The notes under the pieces are model-generated. The model ran no database searches. It worked only from the letters and a program-made list of their open reading frames with translations, and had not been told where the DNA came from. Shown here piece after piece: positions 17,223 to 25,765 of a stretch of DNA of 64,000 bases; positions within the stretch are counted from its first letter, which is position 1, and every line of letters starts with the position of its first letter. The translations under genes were made by a program, and so were the position numbers. Source of the stretch: JAOUEA01 sp963719165. Lineage in GTDB: Bacteria; Actinomycetota; UBA4738; HRBIN12. The stretch spans positions 2,356,001 to 2,420,000 of the forward strand of contig CAVRAV010000001.1 in the NCBI GenBank assembly GCA_963719165.1, in the 5' to 3' direction.

Positions 17223-17762
17223 ATGGTCGAGCTTCCGAAGGAACTCCGCAACCGGCCCTCGCGCAAGACAGGGCAGGAGCCCACGGCCACCCTCACGCTC
17301 GATGCGTACCTCCGCGTGAAGGCGGAGCTGGCAGAGCTCACCACCACGGGGCGTGAACAGATCACGGAAAAGATCAAGGTCGCGCGCGAGCACGGGGACC
17401 TCAAAGAGAATGCCGAGTACCACGCCGCCAAGGACGAGCAGGGTCTCATGGAGTCCAAGATCCGCAAGCTCCAGCACATGCTCCGCGATCCGGAGATCGT
17501 GGAGGCGCCCGTCGGCGCCACCGAGGTCCGGCCGGGGATGCTCGTTACGATCCGCCCGCTCGACGAAGACGACCCGCAGGACGAGACGTACCTCCTCGCG
17601 GAACACGCCGAAGAGAAGGCCGCCGATGCCAGGACCGTCACCACCACCTCGCCCCTGGGCGCGGCCCTCATGGGCGCGGCCGAGGGAAACGAGGTGACGT
17701 ACGATGCCCCGGCGGGGAGCTTCCGGTACGTGGTCGTCAGCTTCGCGCCCCACCTCGGCTAG
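17223..17762 (+). CDS. greA: Transcription elongation factor GreA
   Basis: 179 residues, slightly longer than the usual 155-165 because of a basic N-terminal extension and an acidic insertion near residue 120. The N-terminal coiled coil ends in the acidic tip GDLKENAEYHAAKDEQ that enters the RNA polymerase secondary channel and stimulates transcript cleavage. The C-terminal FKBP-like domain follows from about residue 95. A GreA-like RNA polymerase regulator other than GreA itself cannot be fully excluded, but the tip motif is canonical. The next gene starts 14 nt downstream. Confidence 0.9.
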   Translation: MVELPKELRNRPSRKTGQEPTATLTLDAYLRVKAELAELTTTGREQITEKIKVAREHGDLKENAEYHAAKDEQGLMESKIRKLQHMLRDPEIVEAPVGATEVRPGMLVTIRPLDEDDPQDETYLLAEHAEEKAADARTVTTTSPLGAALMGAAEGNEVTYDAPAGSFRYVVVSFAPHLG

Positions 17763-17776
17763 TCTGAGATGGACTA

Positions 17777-18430
17777 GTGACGGCGTCCCACAGCGAGCAC
17801 GAGCGAGAGGCGCCGCGCCTCCGCGACCTCCCGGCGCCCCGCAAGAACCGCAGCGTGGCGGGGGGCACGATGCAGCACGTGTTCGCCTGGCCCTATCGCG
17901 CGATCCTCGCGTTCTTGATCTGGACCGGGATCCGCCCGTGGCAGCTGACGATGCTGTCCCTCATCCTCAACGTCCTCACCGGGTGGCAGATCCTCGAGGG
18001 CGATTGGCTCGTGGCGGGATTCCTGCTCCTGTTGGCGGGGCTCTGCGACGTATTCGACGGGTCGGTCGCCCGCCATCGCGGGGAGGCGAAACGATCGGGC
18101 GCCTTCATGGACTCCGTCCTCGATCGCGTCGCAGACATGATCTTGTTCTCGAGCCTCTTCTGGAACCTGGCCGCAAAGGGCGAGACCTTGCAAGCGGCGC
18201 TGGCGTTGGTGACCCTGATCGTCAGCCTCTCCGTGAGCCAGATCCGGGCCGAGGCTGAGGCGGTGGGTGTCCAGCTCACCGAGGGACTGTTCCAACGGCT
18301 CGAGCGGTTCTTGGCGCTGTTGGTCGGCTTGCTGATCCCGGGCACGATGCCGATCGTCTTGGCGGTCCTGGCCACGCTTGGCGCGCTCACGGTCGCCCAA
18401 CGCGGATTCTCCGCGCTCACCCGAGCATGA
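17777..18430 (+). CDS. CDP-alcohol phosphatidyltransferase family protein
   Basis: 217 residues with about six TM segments. The family motif D-G-x2-A-R-x8-G-x3-D-x3-D is complete in the DGSVARHRG ... GAFMDSVLD stretch (about residues 94-118), which holds the metal-binding aspartates. Such enzymes make phosphatidylglycerol phosphate, phosphatidylinositol phosphate, cardiolipin or related lipids from CDP-diacylglycerol. The specific head group is unknown. GTG start, 14 nt after greA, probably co-transcribed. Confidence 0.85.
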   Translation: MTASHSEHEREAPRLRDLPAPRKNRSVAGGTMQHVFAWPYRAILAFLIWTGIRPWQLTMLSLILNVLTGWQILEGDWLVAGFLLLLAGLCDVFDGSVARHRGEAKRSGAFMDSVLDRVADMILFSSLFWNLAAKGETLQAALALVTLIVSLSVSQIRAEAEAVGVQLTEGLFQRLERFLALLVGLLIPGTMPIVLAVLATLGALTVAQRGFSALTRA

Positions 18431-18443
18431 TGGCGGCCACGTG

Positions 18444-18779
18444 ATGGAGTTCGCTCGGGTCGGCGCGTTGGGGGAGATCCCCGAGGGAGAGATCCGCGCC
18501 TTCGACACACCGTGGGGCCGCGTGGCCGTGACGCATGCCGAGGCACGCGCGTACGCCATCGGCGATGATTGCACGCACCAGGGATGCTCGCTCGCTGAGT
18601 CGGGGGTCTTCGACGACCGGGCCGCAACCGTCGAGTGCCGCTGCCACGGCAGCGTGTTCGACGCTGAGTCGGGGGAGCCGCTCGAGGGTCCGGCGGAGGA
18701 CCCCGTTCCCGTGTTCCCCGCGCGGATCGTGGACGGCTGGGTGGAGGTGGGGACCTCGCCCGGCCCTCCCGAACGCTAG
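18444..18779 (+). CDS. Rieske [2Fe-2S] ferredoxin-type protein
   Basis: 111 residues, a stand-alone Rieske domain like those that deliver electrons to dioxygenases or the NirD subunit. The cluster ligands are C-T-H in DDCTHQGCSL and C-R-C-H in VECRCHGSVFD. ATG 18444 is preceded directly by an in-frame GTG; either may be used. No oxygenase partner is nearby, so the redox partner is unknown. Its TAG stop overlaps the stop of the convergent PAP2 gene in a CTAG tetranucleotide. Confidence 0.85.
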   Translation: MEFARVGALGEIPEGEIRAFDTPWGRVAVTHAEARAYAIGDDCTHQGCSLAESGVFDDRAATVECRCHGSVFDAESGEPLEGPAEDPVPVFPARIVDGWVEVGTSPGPPER

Positions 18780-19348
18780 TCGCGATCTCGAAAGATCGCT
18801 GCGATCATCATCCCGAGCCCGGCGCCCCCCACCACGTCGAGCGGCAGGTGCGCGCCCGCGTAGATCCGTCCCGTAGCCACCGCGAACGCCCATCCGTACG
18901 CGCCTGCCCGAAGCACCGGCGGGAGCGACGACGCGGCGATCAGGACGAGCGACGAGGACACCGCCACGTGCCCGGAGATCCAGCCGTGGTCGCCCCCGAT
19001 CTCGTCGCGGAACGACACGTCCGCGAGGAGGGTTCCCGGACGTCCTCGGCTCACCGCCGGCTTCACGGCCTTCGCCAGGATGTATGCGGCCGTCCCCCCC
19101 GCGGCGAGCCGGACAGCCAACCCTCGTCGCTTGGCGAGCGCGGCTGCCGTCGCCGATGCGGGGATCGCCCCGAACGTCCCGCCGAGCATGAGGACCCAGT
19201 TCGGCCATCGCAGGGAATCGGTCGCGTCGTTCAGGCGTCGGAAGGCTCCCGCCTCTGCGTCGGAGACGCCGCGGGCGGCCACGACCCCCGATCCGACGAA
19301 CATCGCGGCCCCGCCCGCGAGCAGGACGAGGCGCGCGCGTGGCTCCAC
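18776..19348 (-). CDS. PAP2-family membrane phosphatase
   Basis: 190 residues. The three phosphatase signature motifs are present: KAVKPAVSRGRP, GWISGH and GRIYAGAHLPLD. Several hydrophobic segments place it in the membrane. The start is set at GTG 19348, directly after the stop of the upstream lysyl-oxidase-like gene; no strong ribosome binding site is visible, so translational coupling is likely. Possible roles are undecaprenyl-pyrophosphate recycling or phosphatidic acid/PGP dephosphorylation. Confidence 0.82.
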   Translation of the reverse strand: MEPRARLVLLAGGAAMFVGSGVVAARGVSDAEAGAFRRLNDATDSLRWPNWVLMLGGTFGAIPASATAAALAKRRGLAVRLAAGGTAAYILAKAVKPAVSRGRPGTLLADVSFRDEIGGDHGWISGHVAVSSSLVLIAASSLPPVLRAGAYGWAFAVATGRIYAGAHLPLDVVGGAGLGMMIAAIFRDRD

Positions 19349-19350
19349 GC

Positions 19351-20853
19351 TCAGCAGCAGGGCCCGTCGAGGCCGTGCCAGGCCGGCACCAGGACGACTC
19401 GGCTCCCCGGCCGTCCCCGCAGGAAGATCCGGCGGTAGCTCACATCGTTCGACGTGTCGGCCTCGAACAGGTTGCCGTTCTTGTTCACCTGCACCTTGAC
19501 GAAATATCGGCCGTTGGGCAGGTTCGTGATATCGAAGGACTGGCCGGGCAGCCACTGGTAGTACGTGTCGCCCCAGCCTGCGGGGAGGTTCTCCCGTACC
19601 CAGATCGCGTTCACGCTGCCGCACGCGCTGCCCAATCCGATCTGACCCGGGTTCAGCTCCGCGCCGGGTGCGAGGAGGTCGATGGGATCCGTCGGAGCCA
19701 GGCAGAAGGCCTCCTTGTGGCTTCGCACGAGCTGTGACCTGTTCGTGTCGGTGAGCGAGTACCGCGCGAACTGGCGAAAGTGCCAGTGCTGGTGGCCGCG
19801 CCGGGAGTCATATTCCATCCGGCCGACCCTCGCCTTGCCGACCACCGCGCCGTGGTGGTCGTAGAAGTACTGCCAGGCGTCCATGGTGTCGGAGTTCGGA
19901 CGGCGGAATCCCTGCACCTCCAGCGGCGCCGGACCGGCGTCCCACACGGTGGCGCCGAACACGAGGTAGTCGTGGCCGCGCTGGCGTTCCACGTACATCT
20001 GGCTGGCGGGCAGGGGGATGAGATCCGGCAGCGTCGAGGGCGCGGGGGTCTTCTCGGTCCTCACGCCGCGCGAGGGGGCTCGCGGGGGCAGTGGCTGCGC
20101 GGAGCGTCGGTCTCGCGGGCCCCCGAAACAGGTGCGGCATGTGGGGTCGGTCACCACCTTGACCTTCAGGGTCACGGAGGCATCCGGCGGTGGGATCGAG
20201 AACAGGGTGCGGTAGGGCTCTTCGATCGACACCGTGGCGGTATAGCGGCCGTCCTTCACCGCCCTGGGGCGCCCGGCGGCGCCGATGCCCGTTCCCTTCA
20301 GGGCGTAGGAACCGTCGTCCAGCGCGACGGCCCAACCATCCTCGATCCCCATGATCGTGCCGAGCGTGAAGGGGTTGTAGGGGCACCCGTAGCCGGGATA
20401 GGGGTCCTCCATCGGGCCCGAGTCGTCGACCCGGCCTCGTTCGAACCCAGCCGGACACCAGGTGCTCGTCGTTCGCGCGACCGTCTTGCCCTCGGAGGTC
20501 CTCAGCGTGGTCGAGGAGAACGCCTTCAGGCCCATGAAGCCGTCGGCGACCTTCGCGGGCAGCGGGATGTCGGCGCCGCCGACCCACTGGCTCGGCTCGA
20601 TCGGCGAATCGTAGTCGGCGCGCGCCACGTGGAGCTCGAACGCGCCGTTCACGGCGGCGACGTACACCCCCAGGTTCAGGCTGAGGGGGAAGCGACGGTT
20701 CTGCCGGACGAGGGTGATCTTCGTGCGGCTCGGCCAGAGCTTCACCGACGGCGTGGGCGCGGCGCCGGCCGGTGTCGCCACCAGAGGCAGCACCAGGGCA
20801 AGGGCGAGCGTGGCGACGCCGAGCGTTCGAGGTCGACGAGCCTTCCGTTGCAT
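19351..20853 (-). CDS. Secreted lysyl-oxidase-like copper protein
   Basis: 500 residues. A Sec signal peptide (basic start, hydrophobic core, cleavage near ATPAGAAP) is followed by about 270 residues of unassigned beta-rich domain and a Pro/Arg-rich linker. The C-terminal domain from about residue 300 has the lysyl-oxidase copper motif GHQHWHF (about residues 351-357) and the cysteines and NLPNGRYFVKVQVN block of PF01186. Eukaryotic members oxidise lysine side chains to cross-link extracellular proteins; actinobacterial homologs are known but little characterised. ATG 20853 is chosen because the signal peptide begins there. It is in line with an SGNH hydrolase and an MBOAT enzyme. Confidence 0.8.
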   Translation of the reverse strand: MQRKARRPRTLGVATLALALVLPLVATPAGAAPTPSVKLWPSRTKITLVRQNRRFPLSLNLGVYVAAVNGAFELHVARADYDSPIEPSQWVGGADIPLPAKVADGFMGLKAFSSTTLRTSEGKTVARTTSTWCPAGFERGRVDDSGPMEDPYPGYGCPYNPFTLGTIMGIEDGWAVALDDGSYALKGTGIGAAGRPRAVKDGRYTATVSIEEPYRTLFSIPPPDASVTLKVKVVTDPTCRTCFGGPRDRRSAQPLPPRAPSRGVRTEKTPAPSTLPDLIPLPASQMYVERQRGHDYLVFGATVWDAGPAPLEVQGFRRPNSDTMDAWQYFYDHHGAVVGKARVGRMEYDSRRGHQHWHFRQFARYSLTDTNRSQLVRSHKEAFCLAPTDPIDLLAPGAELNPGQIGLGSACGSVNAIWVRENLPAGWGDTYYQWLPGQSFDITNLPNGRYFVKVQVNKNGNLFEADTSNDVSYRRIFLRGRPGSRVVLVPAWHGLDGPCC

Positions 20854-20866
20854 GGTCTGCTGCCCC

Positions 20867-21946
20867 CTAGTCGTCCTGTTCCACCTTCGTGCTGAGGCCG
20901 AACTCGTCCACGGCGGCCTGCACCGCGGCGCGGGCCACGAGCTCATAGCCCGTGCCGTTGAAGTGGATGCCGTCGGACTCGCGGATCAGCTCCACGTTGT
21001 TCCCGTCGCGATAGTAGGCCCCGTAGCCGCCGTCGGGTTGCGCGAACCGATCCCACACGTCGACATAGGTCATGTTCGGCGTGCGCGAGGCCACTCGTTG
21101 GAAGATCTCGTTCTGTCGCTGGAACAATGGCCAGCGATCGCGATCCGAGACGATGGGCATCCCCACCCACACCACGTGGGCGCCGCCGTCCACGGCGATC
21201 TGCGCGAAGTCCTTCACGCGCTGCTCGTACCCGATCGGCCACCGGTAGTTGCCGATGGGCGTTTCCAGCTTGCCGTCCGGCGATTGCAGCCCCTGGTTGT
21301 CGTTCACGCCCATCATCACCACCACCAGGTCCGGGTCGTAGGAGTCCATGATCTGCTGCAGCGCCGCCGGCCAGTCGAAGTAGTCCTGCCGCGCGAGCCC
21401 GGTGGAGATGCGCCCCTGCTTGGTGACGCGCGTAAGGGTCGGGCGGAGCACGCGTTCCAGCAGGACCCCGAGTCCCGCCGCAAGCGAATCCCCCACGACC
21501 GCCACGCGCAGCTTGTTGGCGGGGGTGGGCGTGCGGATCGTGTTGGTCTTCTTGGGGGGCTTCGAGGGTTTCGGCGAGCCCGTGCCGATCCCCGCAGGGA
21601 GGGGATCGGGGTCGGGCGCGAAGGCCCCTCCCGGGGCGGCGTTCGGATCTTTGCCGAGCGCGCTCGCCACGCCGTCCGTGACCTTCGTGAGCTGCAGCGC
21701 GTTGCTGATCGAGGCGAGGGGGTTCAGCAGCCACAACGACACCGTGCGCCGAGTCCCGAGCGGCTGGGCTTCGGAAGATCGCTTCAAGCTGGGGGCGTAG
21801 ATGAGGCCCCAGGAGAGCAGGCACACGAGCATCACGATCAACACCTTGCCGGCCGGCATGGTGGCGCGCGGCCCGCTCGCCGGCGCGTGGCGCCAGGTTG
21901 ATGGGTGCTCTGGATGCTGGGGCGAGTTGGTCGGGAGGTCGGTCAT
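20867..21946 (-). CDS. Membrane-anchored SGNH/GDSL hydrolase (DUF459-like)
   Basis: 359 residues: one N-terminal TM (about residues 33-52), a Pro/Thr-rich linker, then an SGNH domain. Block I is VAVVGDSLAAGLG with the nucleophile serine, VMMGVNDNQG is the N-containing block, and SDGIHFNGTGYELVA supplies the Asp/His pair. The start shares ATGA with the MBOAT stop. MBOAT plus a periplasmic SGNH enzyme is the known architecture of polysaccharide O-acetylation systems (AlgI/AlgX/AlgJ-like, PatA/PatB-like). Probable role: transfer of the acetyl group onto a cell-surface polymer. Confidence 0.85.
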   Translation of the reverse strand: MTDLPTNSPQHPEHPSTWRHAPASGPRATMPAGKVLIVMLVCLLSWGLIYAPSLKRSSEAQPLGTRRTVSLWLLNPLASISNALQLTKVTDGVASALGKDPNAAPGGAFAPDPDPLPAGIGTGSPKPSKPPKKTNTIRTPTPANKLRVAVVGDSLAAGLGVLLERVLRPTLTRVTKQGRISTGLARQDYFDWPAALQQIMDSYDPDLVVVMMGVNDNQGLQSPDGKLETPIGNYRWPIGYEQRVKDFAQIAVDGGAHVVWVGMPIVSDRDRWPLFQRQNEIFQRVASRTPNMTYVDVWDRFAQPDGGYGAYYRDGNNVELIRESDGIHFNGTGYELVARAAVQAAVDEFGLSTKVEQDD

Positions 21947-23358
21947 CAGAATTGGAAGTAGATGAAGGGTGCCACGCCTTGGGGGCCCATCGTAGCGATG
22001 AAGAAAAGCGCCAGACCGAACACCAGCCCCATCGCGGCCGGGTGCATGCGCGCGACCCGTTCCTGGAGCAGGTCGGCCGGCCGGTGCGGAAGGTACTGAA
22101 GCGCGAGCATGCCGACGATCGTGAACACCAGGAGGGGGCTGAGTAGCGGCGAGGGCTGGCCCCAGCCCGTGAACAGCCGTCCGATCATGGCGAAGGCCGA
22201 GGCCACGGAGTCCGAGCGGAAGAAGATCCACCCGAGGCACACGAGGTTGAACGTCACGATGCGCTGAGCCCAGATCCGGGCCGGGGTCTCCTTCGGTGCG
22301 GCGAGATGCGTGCGTCTCCAGGCGCCGATCGACTGCCCCACGCCGTAGTAGGCCCCCCACAGGACGAAGGTCCAGGCGGCGCCGTGCCACAGGCCTCCCA
22401 ACAGCATCGTCAGGAACAGGTTGATGTACGTGCGGGTCTCGCCCTTCCTCGAACCGCCGAGCGGGATGTAGAGGTAGTCACGCAGGTACCTCGACAGCGT
22501 CATGTGCCACCGTCGCCAGAAGTCCTGCAGCGAGCGCGCGGAGTAGGGCCGATCGAAGTTCTGCGGGAACTGGAACCCCAGGAGCTTGGCGATGCCGATC
22601 GCGATGTCGGTGTATCCGCTGAAGTCGGCGTAGATCACGATGGCGTAGGCCCACACGCCGACCAAGATCTCGAGCGCACTGTGTCGCGCCGCGTCCGCGA
22701 ACACGGGGTCGACGATCGTCGTCGCGAGGTAGCTCGAGACCACCACCTTCTTGAACAGGCCGCCGAAGATCAGGTACGAGGCCCCCGCCACGTCGACGTG
22801 GCGAGGGTCGCGACGGATGTCCAACTGGGGGATGAGCTCGTCGGGGCGCACGATGGGGCCGGCGACGAGGTGCGGGAAGAACGATAGATACAGGAAGGCG
22901 TCGATCCACGACGCCGGCTCGAAGTTCCGCCGATAGACGTCCACGATGTACGCGATCCCCATGAACGAGAAGAACGAGATCCCGACCGGCAGGACGAGCT
23001 GGATGAGCGGGGGCGATAGGTGCAGGCCGAGGGAGCTCGACGCGTTCGTGACGTTCACGGAGAAGAAGCCGTAGTACTTGAAGTACAGGAGCGGGGCCAG
23101 CGTGAGCCCCACGGCGATGCCCATCGTCCATCGCCGGGCGCGCTCGGCCTCCTGGCGGCCGACCGCGAGCGCGCCCAGTTGCGACAGCAGCGATATGCCC
23201 GCCAGGAGCCAGACGAAATGCGGGTTCCACCAGGCGTAGAAGACGTAGCTCGCCGCGATCATGAACAGCTTCCACGGCAGCGGTCTCGGGTTGAGCAGCC
23301 AGTGGCCCAAGAACACCACCGCGAAGAACACCGCGAAGTCGATGGTGGGGAAGAGCAC
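21946..23358 (-). CDS. MBOAT-family O-acyltransferase (AlgI-like)
   Basis: 470 residues, about 11 TM segments. Family hallmarks are FWRRWHMTLSRYLRDYLYIP and GGLWHGAAWTFVLWG, whose histidine is the presumed catalytic residue. GTG 23358 is chosen because it starts the first TM segment and avoids overlap with the sigma-factor gene ending at 23399. It would carry acetyl groups across the membrane to the SGNH partner encoded immediately downstream. Target polymer unknown. Confidence 0.88.
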   Translation of the reverse strand: MLFPTIDFAVFFAVVFLGHWLLNPRPLPWKLFMIAASYVFYAWWNPHFVWLLAGISLLSQLGALAVGRQEAERARRWTMGIAVGLTLAPLLYFKYYGFFSVNVTNASSSLGLHLSPPLIQLVLPVGISFFSFMGIAYIVDVYRRNFEPASWIDAFLYLSFFPHLVAGPIVRPDELIPQLDIRRDPRHVDVAGASYLIFGGLFKKVVVSSYLATTIVDPVFADAARHSALEILVGVWAYAIVIYADFSGYTDIAIGIAKLLGFQFPQNFDRPYSARSLQDFWRRWHMTLSRYLRDYLYIPLGGSRKGETRTYINLFLTMLLGGLWHGAAWTFVLWGAYYGVGQSIGAWRRTHLAAPKETPARIWAQRIVTFNLVCLGWIFFRSDSVASAFAMIGRLFTGWGQPSPLLSPLLVFTIVGMLALQYLPHRPADLLQERVARMHPAAMGLVFGLALFFIATMGPQGVAPFIYFQF

Positions 23359-23398
23359 CGCGAAACTGTATCGGGCCTCGGACGTCCTCAGCGCGCGG

Positions 23399-24646
23399 CT
23401 ATCGGCCCTCCAGCCGACGGCGAAGGAACCTCCGTTCGGCTGGGTTCGTCGCGAGCTCCAGGGCGCGGCGGTAGGCCTCGAGGGCCTCGGCCGACCGGCC
23501 GAGCCGCCGCAGGAGATCGCCGCGGGAGGCGTGGAACAGGTGGTAGCGGTCGAGGTCATCCCCCAGGGCGTCGGTGAGCAGCAGGCCCGCGGCGGGCCCG
23601 TCCGCCATGGCCACGGCAACGGCGTGGTTGAGCGATACGACAGGGGATGGGTTCATGGAGCCGAGCACCGCATACAGGCTCGCGATCTGCGGCCAGTCGG
23701 TGTCGTTCGGATGCGCGGCGCGCGCGTGGAGCGCGGCGATCGCCGCCTCGACCTGGTACGGGCCGGGGCGCCCCAGCGCCATGGCCCCCTCAAGCGTGCG
23801 CAGCCCCTCCTCGATCGACGCGAGATCCCATCGAGAACGGTCCTGATCATCGAGCAGGATCAGGTCACCGTCGGCGTCCGTCCGCGCGTCGCGCCGTGCA
23901 TGTTGCAGGAGCATCAGGGCCAGCAGACCCGGGCTCTCGGGCTCGTCCTCGAGCAGGCGGCCGAGCACGCGGGTCATCCAGATGGCCTCCTCGCACAGCT
24001 CGGTGCGGATGAGGTCCCCCTCGGTGGCCGCATACCCTTCGTTGAAGATCAGGTAGAGCACGGCCAGGACCCCGCCCGTCCGTTCGGGGAGGAGCTCTCG
24101 AGGCGGCACCCGGTAGGGGATCGCCGCGTCGCGGATCTTCCTCTTCGCGCGCACGAGTCGTTGCGCAACGGTCGGCTCCGACTGGAGGAAGGCGCGCGCG
24201 ATCTGCCGGGTGCTGAGTCCGCCGACCGTGCGCAGGGTGAGCGCGACCCTGGCCTCCAGCGCCAATGCGGGATGGCAGCAGGTGAACAGGAGCCGGAGGC
24301 GGTCGTCGGGGATGTCCATGGTCTGGTGCTCGGGGACCTCCAGGTCCGCCAGCCGGGAGAGCGCCGCGGTCTTCTCCCGCAGCTTCGCTTCGCGACGGAG
24401 CCGGTCGATGGCCCGGTTTCGGGCCGTGGTGGTGATCCAGGCGCCGGGGCGGTCGGGGAGGCCGTCGCGCGGCCATCGTTCTAGTGCCACCGCGAACGCT
24501 TCCTGGACCGCATCCTCGGCCAGGTCGAAGTCCCCGAGCACCCGGATCAGCGTCGCGGTGGCGCGGCCCGACTCGCGCCGGAACAGCCGCTCAAGGATCC
24601 CCTCGTTCGTCGGGTCCGGTGCGTGTTCGGTCCGAGTCGCACTCAC
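23399..24646 (-). CDS. ECF42-type RNA polymerase sigma factor with TPR-like C-terminal domain
   Basis: 415 residues. Sigma region 2 (VLGDFDLAEDAVQEAFAVAL, then PGAWITTTARNRAIDRLRR) and region 4 (LRTVGGLSTRQIARAF) occupy the first ~190 residues. They are followed by the long helical domain with VLYLIFNEGYAATEGD and a final TPR-like SRGDLLRRLGRSAEALEAYR. This architecture defines the ECF42 group (as in Streptomyces), which has no anti-sigma factor and is paired with a DGPF/YCII protein. Exactly that partner lies upstream with a GTGA overlap. Confidence 0.9.
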   Translation of the reverse strand: MSATRTEHAPDPTNEGILERLFRRESGRATATLIRVLGDFDLAEDAVQEAFAVALERWPRDGLPDRPGAWITTTARNRAIDRLRREAKLREKTAALSRLADLEVPEHQTMDIPDDRLRLLFTCCHPALALEARVALTLRTVGGLSTRQIARAFLQSEPTVAQRLVRAKRKIRDAAIPYRVPPRELLPERTGGVLAVLYLIFNEGYAATEGDLIRTELCEEAIWMTRVLGRLLEDEPESPGLLALMLLQHARRDARTDADGDLILLDDQDRSRWDLASIEEGLRTLEGAMALGRPGPYQVEAAIAALHARAAHPNDTDWPQIASLYAVLGSMNPSPVVSLNHAVAVAMADGPAAGLLLTDALGDDLDRYHLFHASRGDLLRRLGRSAEALEAYRRALELATNPAERRFLRRRLEGR

Positions 24647-24993
24647 GTGACCATGATCGGGCGGACCTCGATCGTTCCGCGCTGGGCGCCAGGGCAGTGG
24701 CCCGCGGCCTCGATCGCATCGTCGAGATTGTCGGCCTCGATCAGGTAGTAGCCGCCGAGCTGCTCTTTCGTTTCTGCGAACGGCCCGTCGGACACGATCC
24801 GCTCGCCGCCGCTCATCCGAACGCTGGTGGCCTGATCGGTGTCGAACAGCGCGTCGCCGCCCCGCAGCCAGCCTCGGTCTGCGAGCCACCGCGTGTACTC
24901 GCCGTAGCTCTTCATCATCAACGCCCTGTCGTCCTCGGTGGCCCGCGCCGCGGCGGCCTCGTCCCCGTAGATCAGCAACAGGTATTGGGCCAT
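24643..24993 (-). CDS. YCII/DGPF-domain protein, partner of the ECF42 sigma factor
   Basis: 116 residues, small alpha/beta protein. It begins MAQYLLLIYGDE and contains the motif VSDGPFAETKEQLGGYYLIE that gives the DGPF family its name. ATG 24993 has AAGGAGGAGCC directly upstream. DGPF proteins are consistently encoded with ECF42 sigma factors; their biochemical role is not settled. The pair is followed on the same strand by the MBOAT/SGNH/lysyl-oxidase genes. Confidence 0.88.
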   Translation of the reverse strand: MAQYLLLIYGDEAAAARATEDDRALMMKSYGEYTRWLADRGWLRGGDALFDTDQATSVRMSGGERIVSDGPFAETKEQLGGYYLIEADNLDDAIEAAGHCPGAQRGTIEVRPIMVT

Positions 24994-25191
24994 GGCTCCT
25001 CCTTGCGTCTGGACGGCCCACGTGGCCGTGTCCACCCTAACGACGAACGAGGCATCGCGGATCTCGACAGGTCCCCCGGGCGCTGGGCAGGGCGCACGGC
25101 ACGAGCTCGTGGTGTTCGGGGGCCGCCGTTCGAGCGCGCCTCAGGTAGCCTGGCGTCGAAGCTCACCCCGACGAACGATCCGGAGGTCCCG

Positions 25192-25383
25192 ATGTCCCGC
25201 GAGTCCGACTGGCACGTCTTCGAGAAGGCCTGCGAGATCACCGCCTCGGCGGTGCGCGGCACCATGAGCGGCCAGGACGGCCAGAAGCCGACGTTCGTGG
25301 GCGAGGTGTTCCGCGCAACGCACACGGCCTTGCAGGAGGTGGCCGACGCCATGCCCAGCAAGGAGCAGAAGGCCGGCTTCTAG
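25192..25383 (+). CDS. Small conserved-looking cytoplasmic protein, unknown function
   Basis: 63 residues with a clear ribosome binding site, GGAGG 5 nt before ATG. The sequence SDWHVFEKACEITASAVRG and then EVFRATHTALQEVADAMP is mostly helical and amphipathic, without TM or cysteines. I cannot name the family. It converges with the CBS-domain gene, whose stop lies 11 bp away. The strong RBS and helical periodicity support a real gene. Confidence 0.6.
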   Translation: MSRESDWHVFEKACEITASAVRGTMSGQDGQKPTFVGEVFRATHTALQEVADAMPSKEQKAGF

Positions 25384-25393
25384 ACCCGGGGCA

Positions 25394-25765
25394 TCAGCCC
25401 GATAGCTCGCGGGTGAGGTCACGCATGGACACGACGCCGATCACCCTGCCGTGCTCCATCACCGGCAGGTGCCGGAAGCCGAAGGCCAGCATGGCCGACA
25501 ACGCCTCGTGCGTGCCCTCGTCGGGACGGGCGGTGTGCGGGTCGCTCGTCATGAACTCGGATACCGCGTGATGCTCGGCGTCGAAGTCGGAGCCTACGGC
25601 GCGCAGCACGTCGCGCTCGGTGAAGATGCCGAGCAGGCTGGCGCCATCGATTACGAGCGCGGACCCCACCTTGCGGGTGCCCATGATGGTGGCGGCCTCC
25701 GCCACCGTGGTGGCGGGGGTCACGATCACCATGTCGGTGCTCATCACCTCACGAACGGACGTCAT
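25394..25765 (-). CDS. Two-CBS-domain protein
   Basis: 123 residues consisting only of a CBS pair: first repeat VREVMSTDMVIVTPATTVAE to LLGIFTERDVLRAV, second VSEFMTSDPHTARPDEGT to VIGVVSMRDLTRELSG. Such stand-alone modules bind adenosine nucleotides and often act as energy or stress sensors. ATG 25765 has GAGGAGG 7 nt upstream, with a TAGGCT -10 box near 25791-25786 inside the divergent mutY coding region. The start codon overlaps that of mutY on the other strand. Confidence 0.88.
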   Translation of the reverse strand: MTSVREVMSTDMVIVTPATTVAEAATIMGTRKVGSALVIDGASLLGIFTERDVLRAVGSDFDAEHHAVSEFMTSDPHTARPDEGTHEALSAMLAFGFRHLPVMEHGRVIGVVSMRDLTRELSG

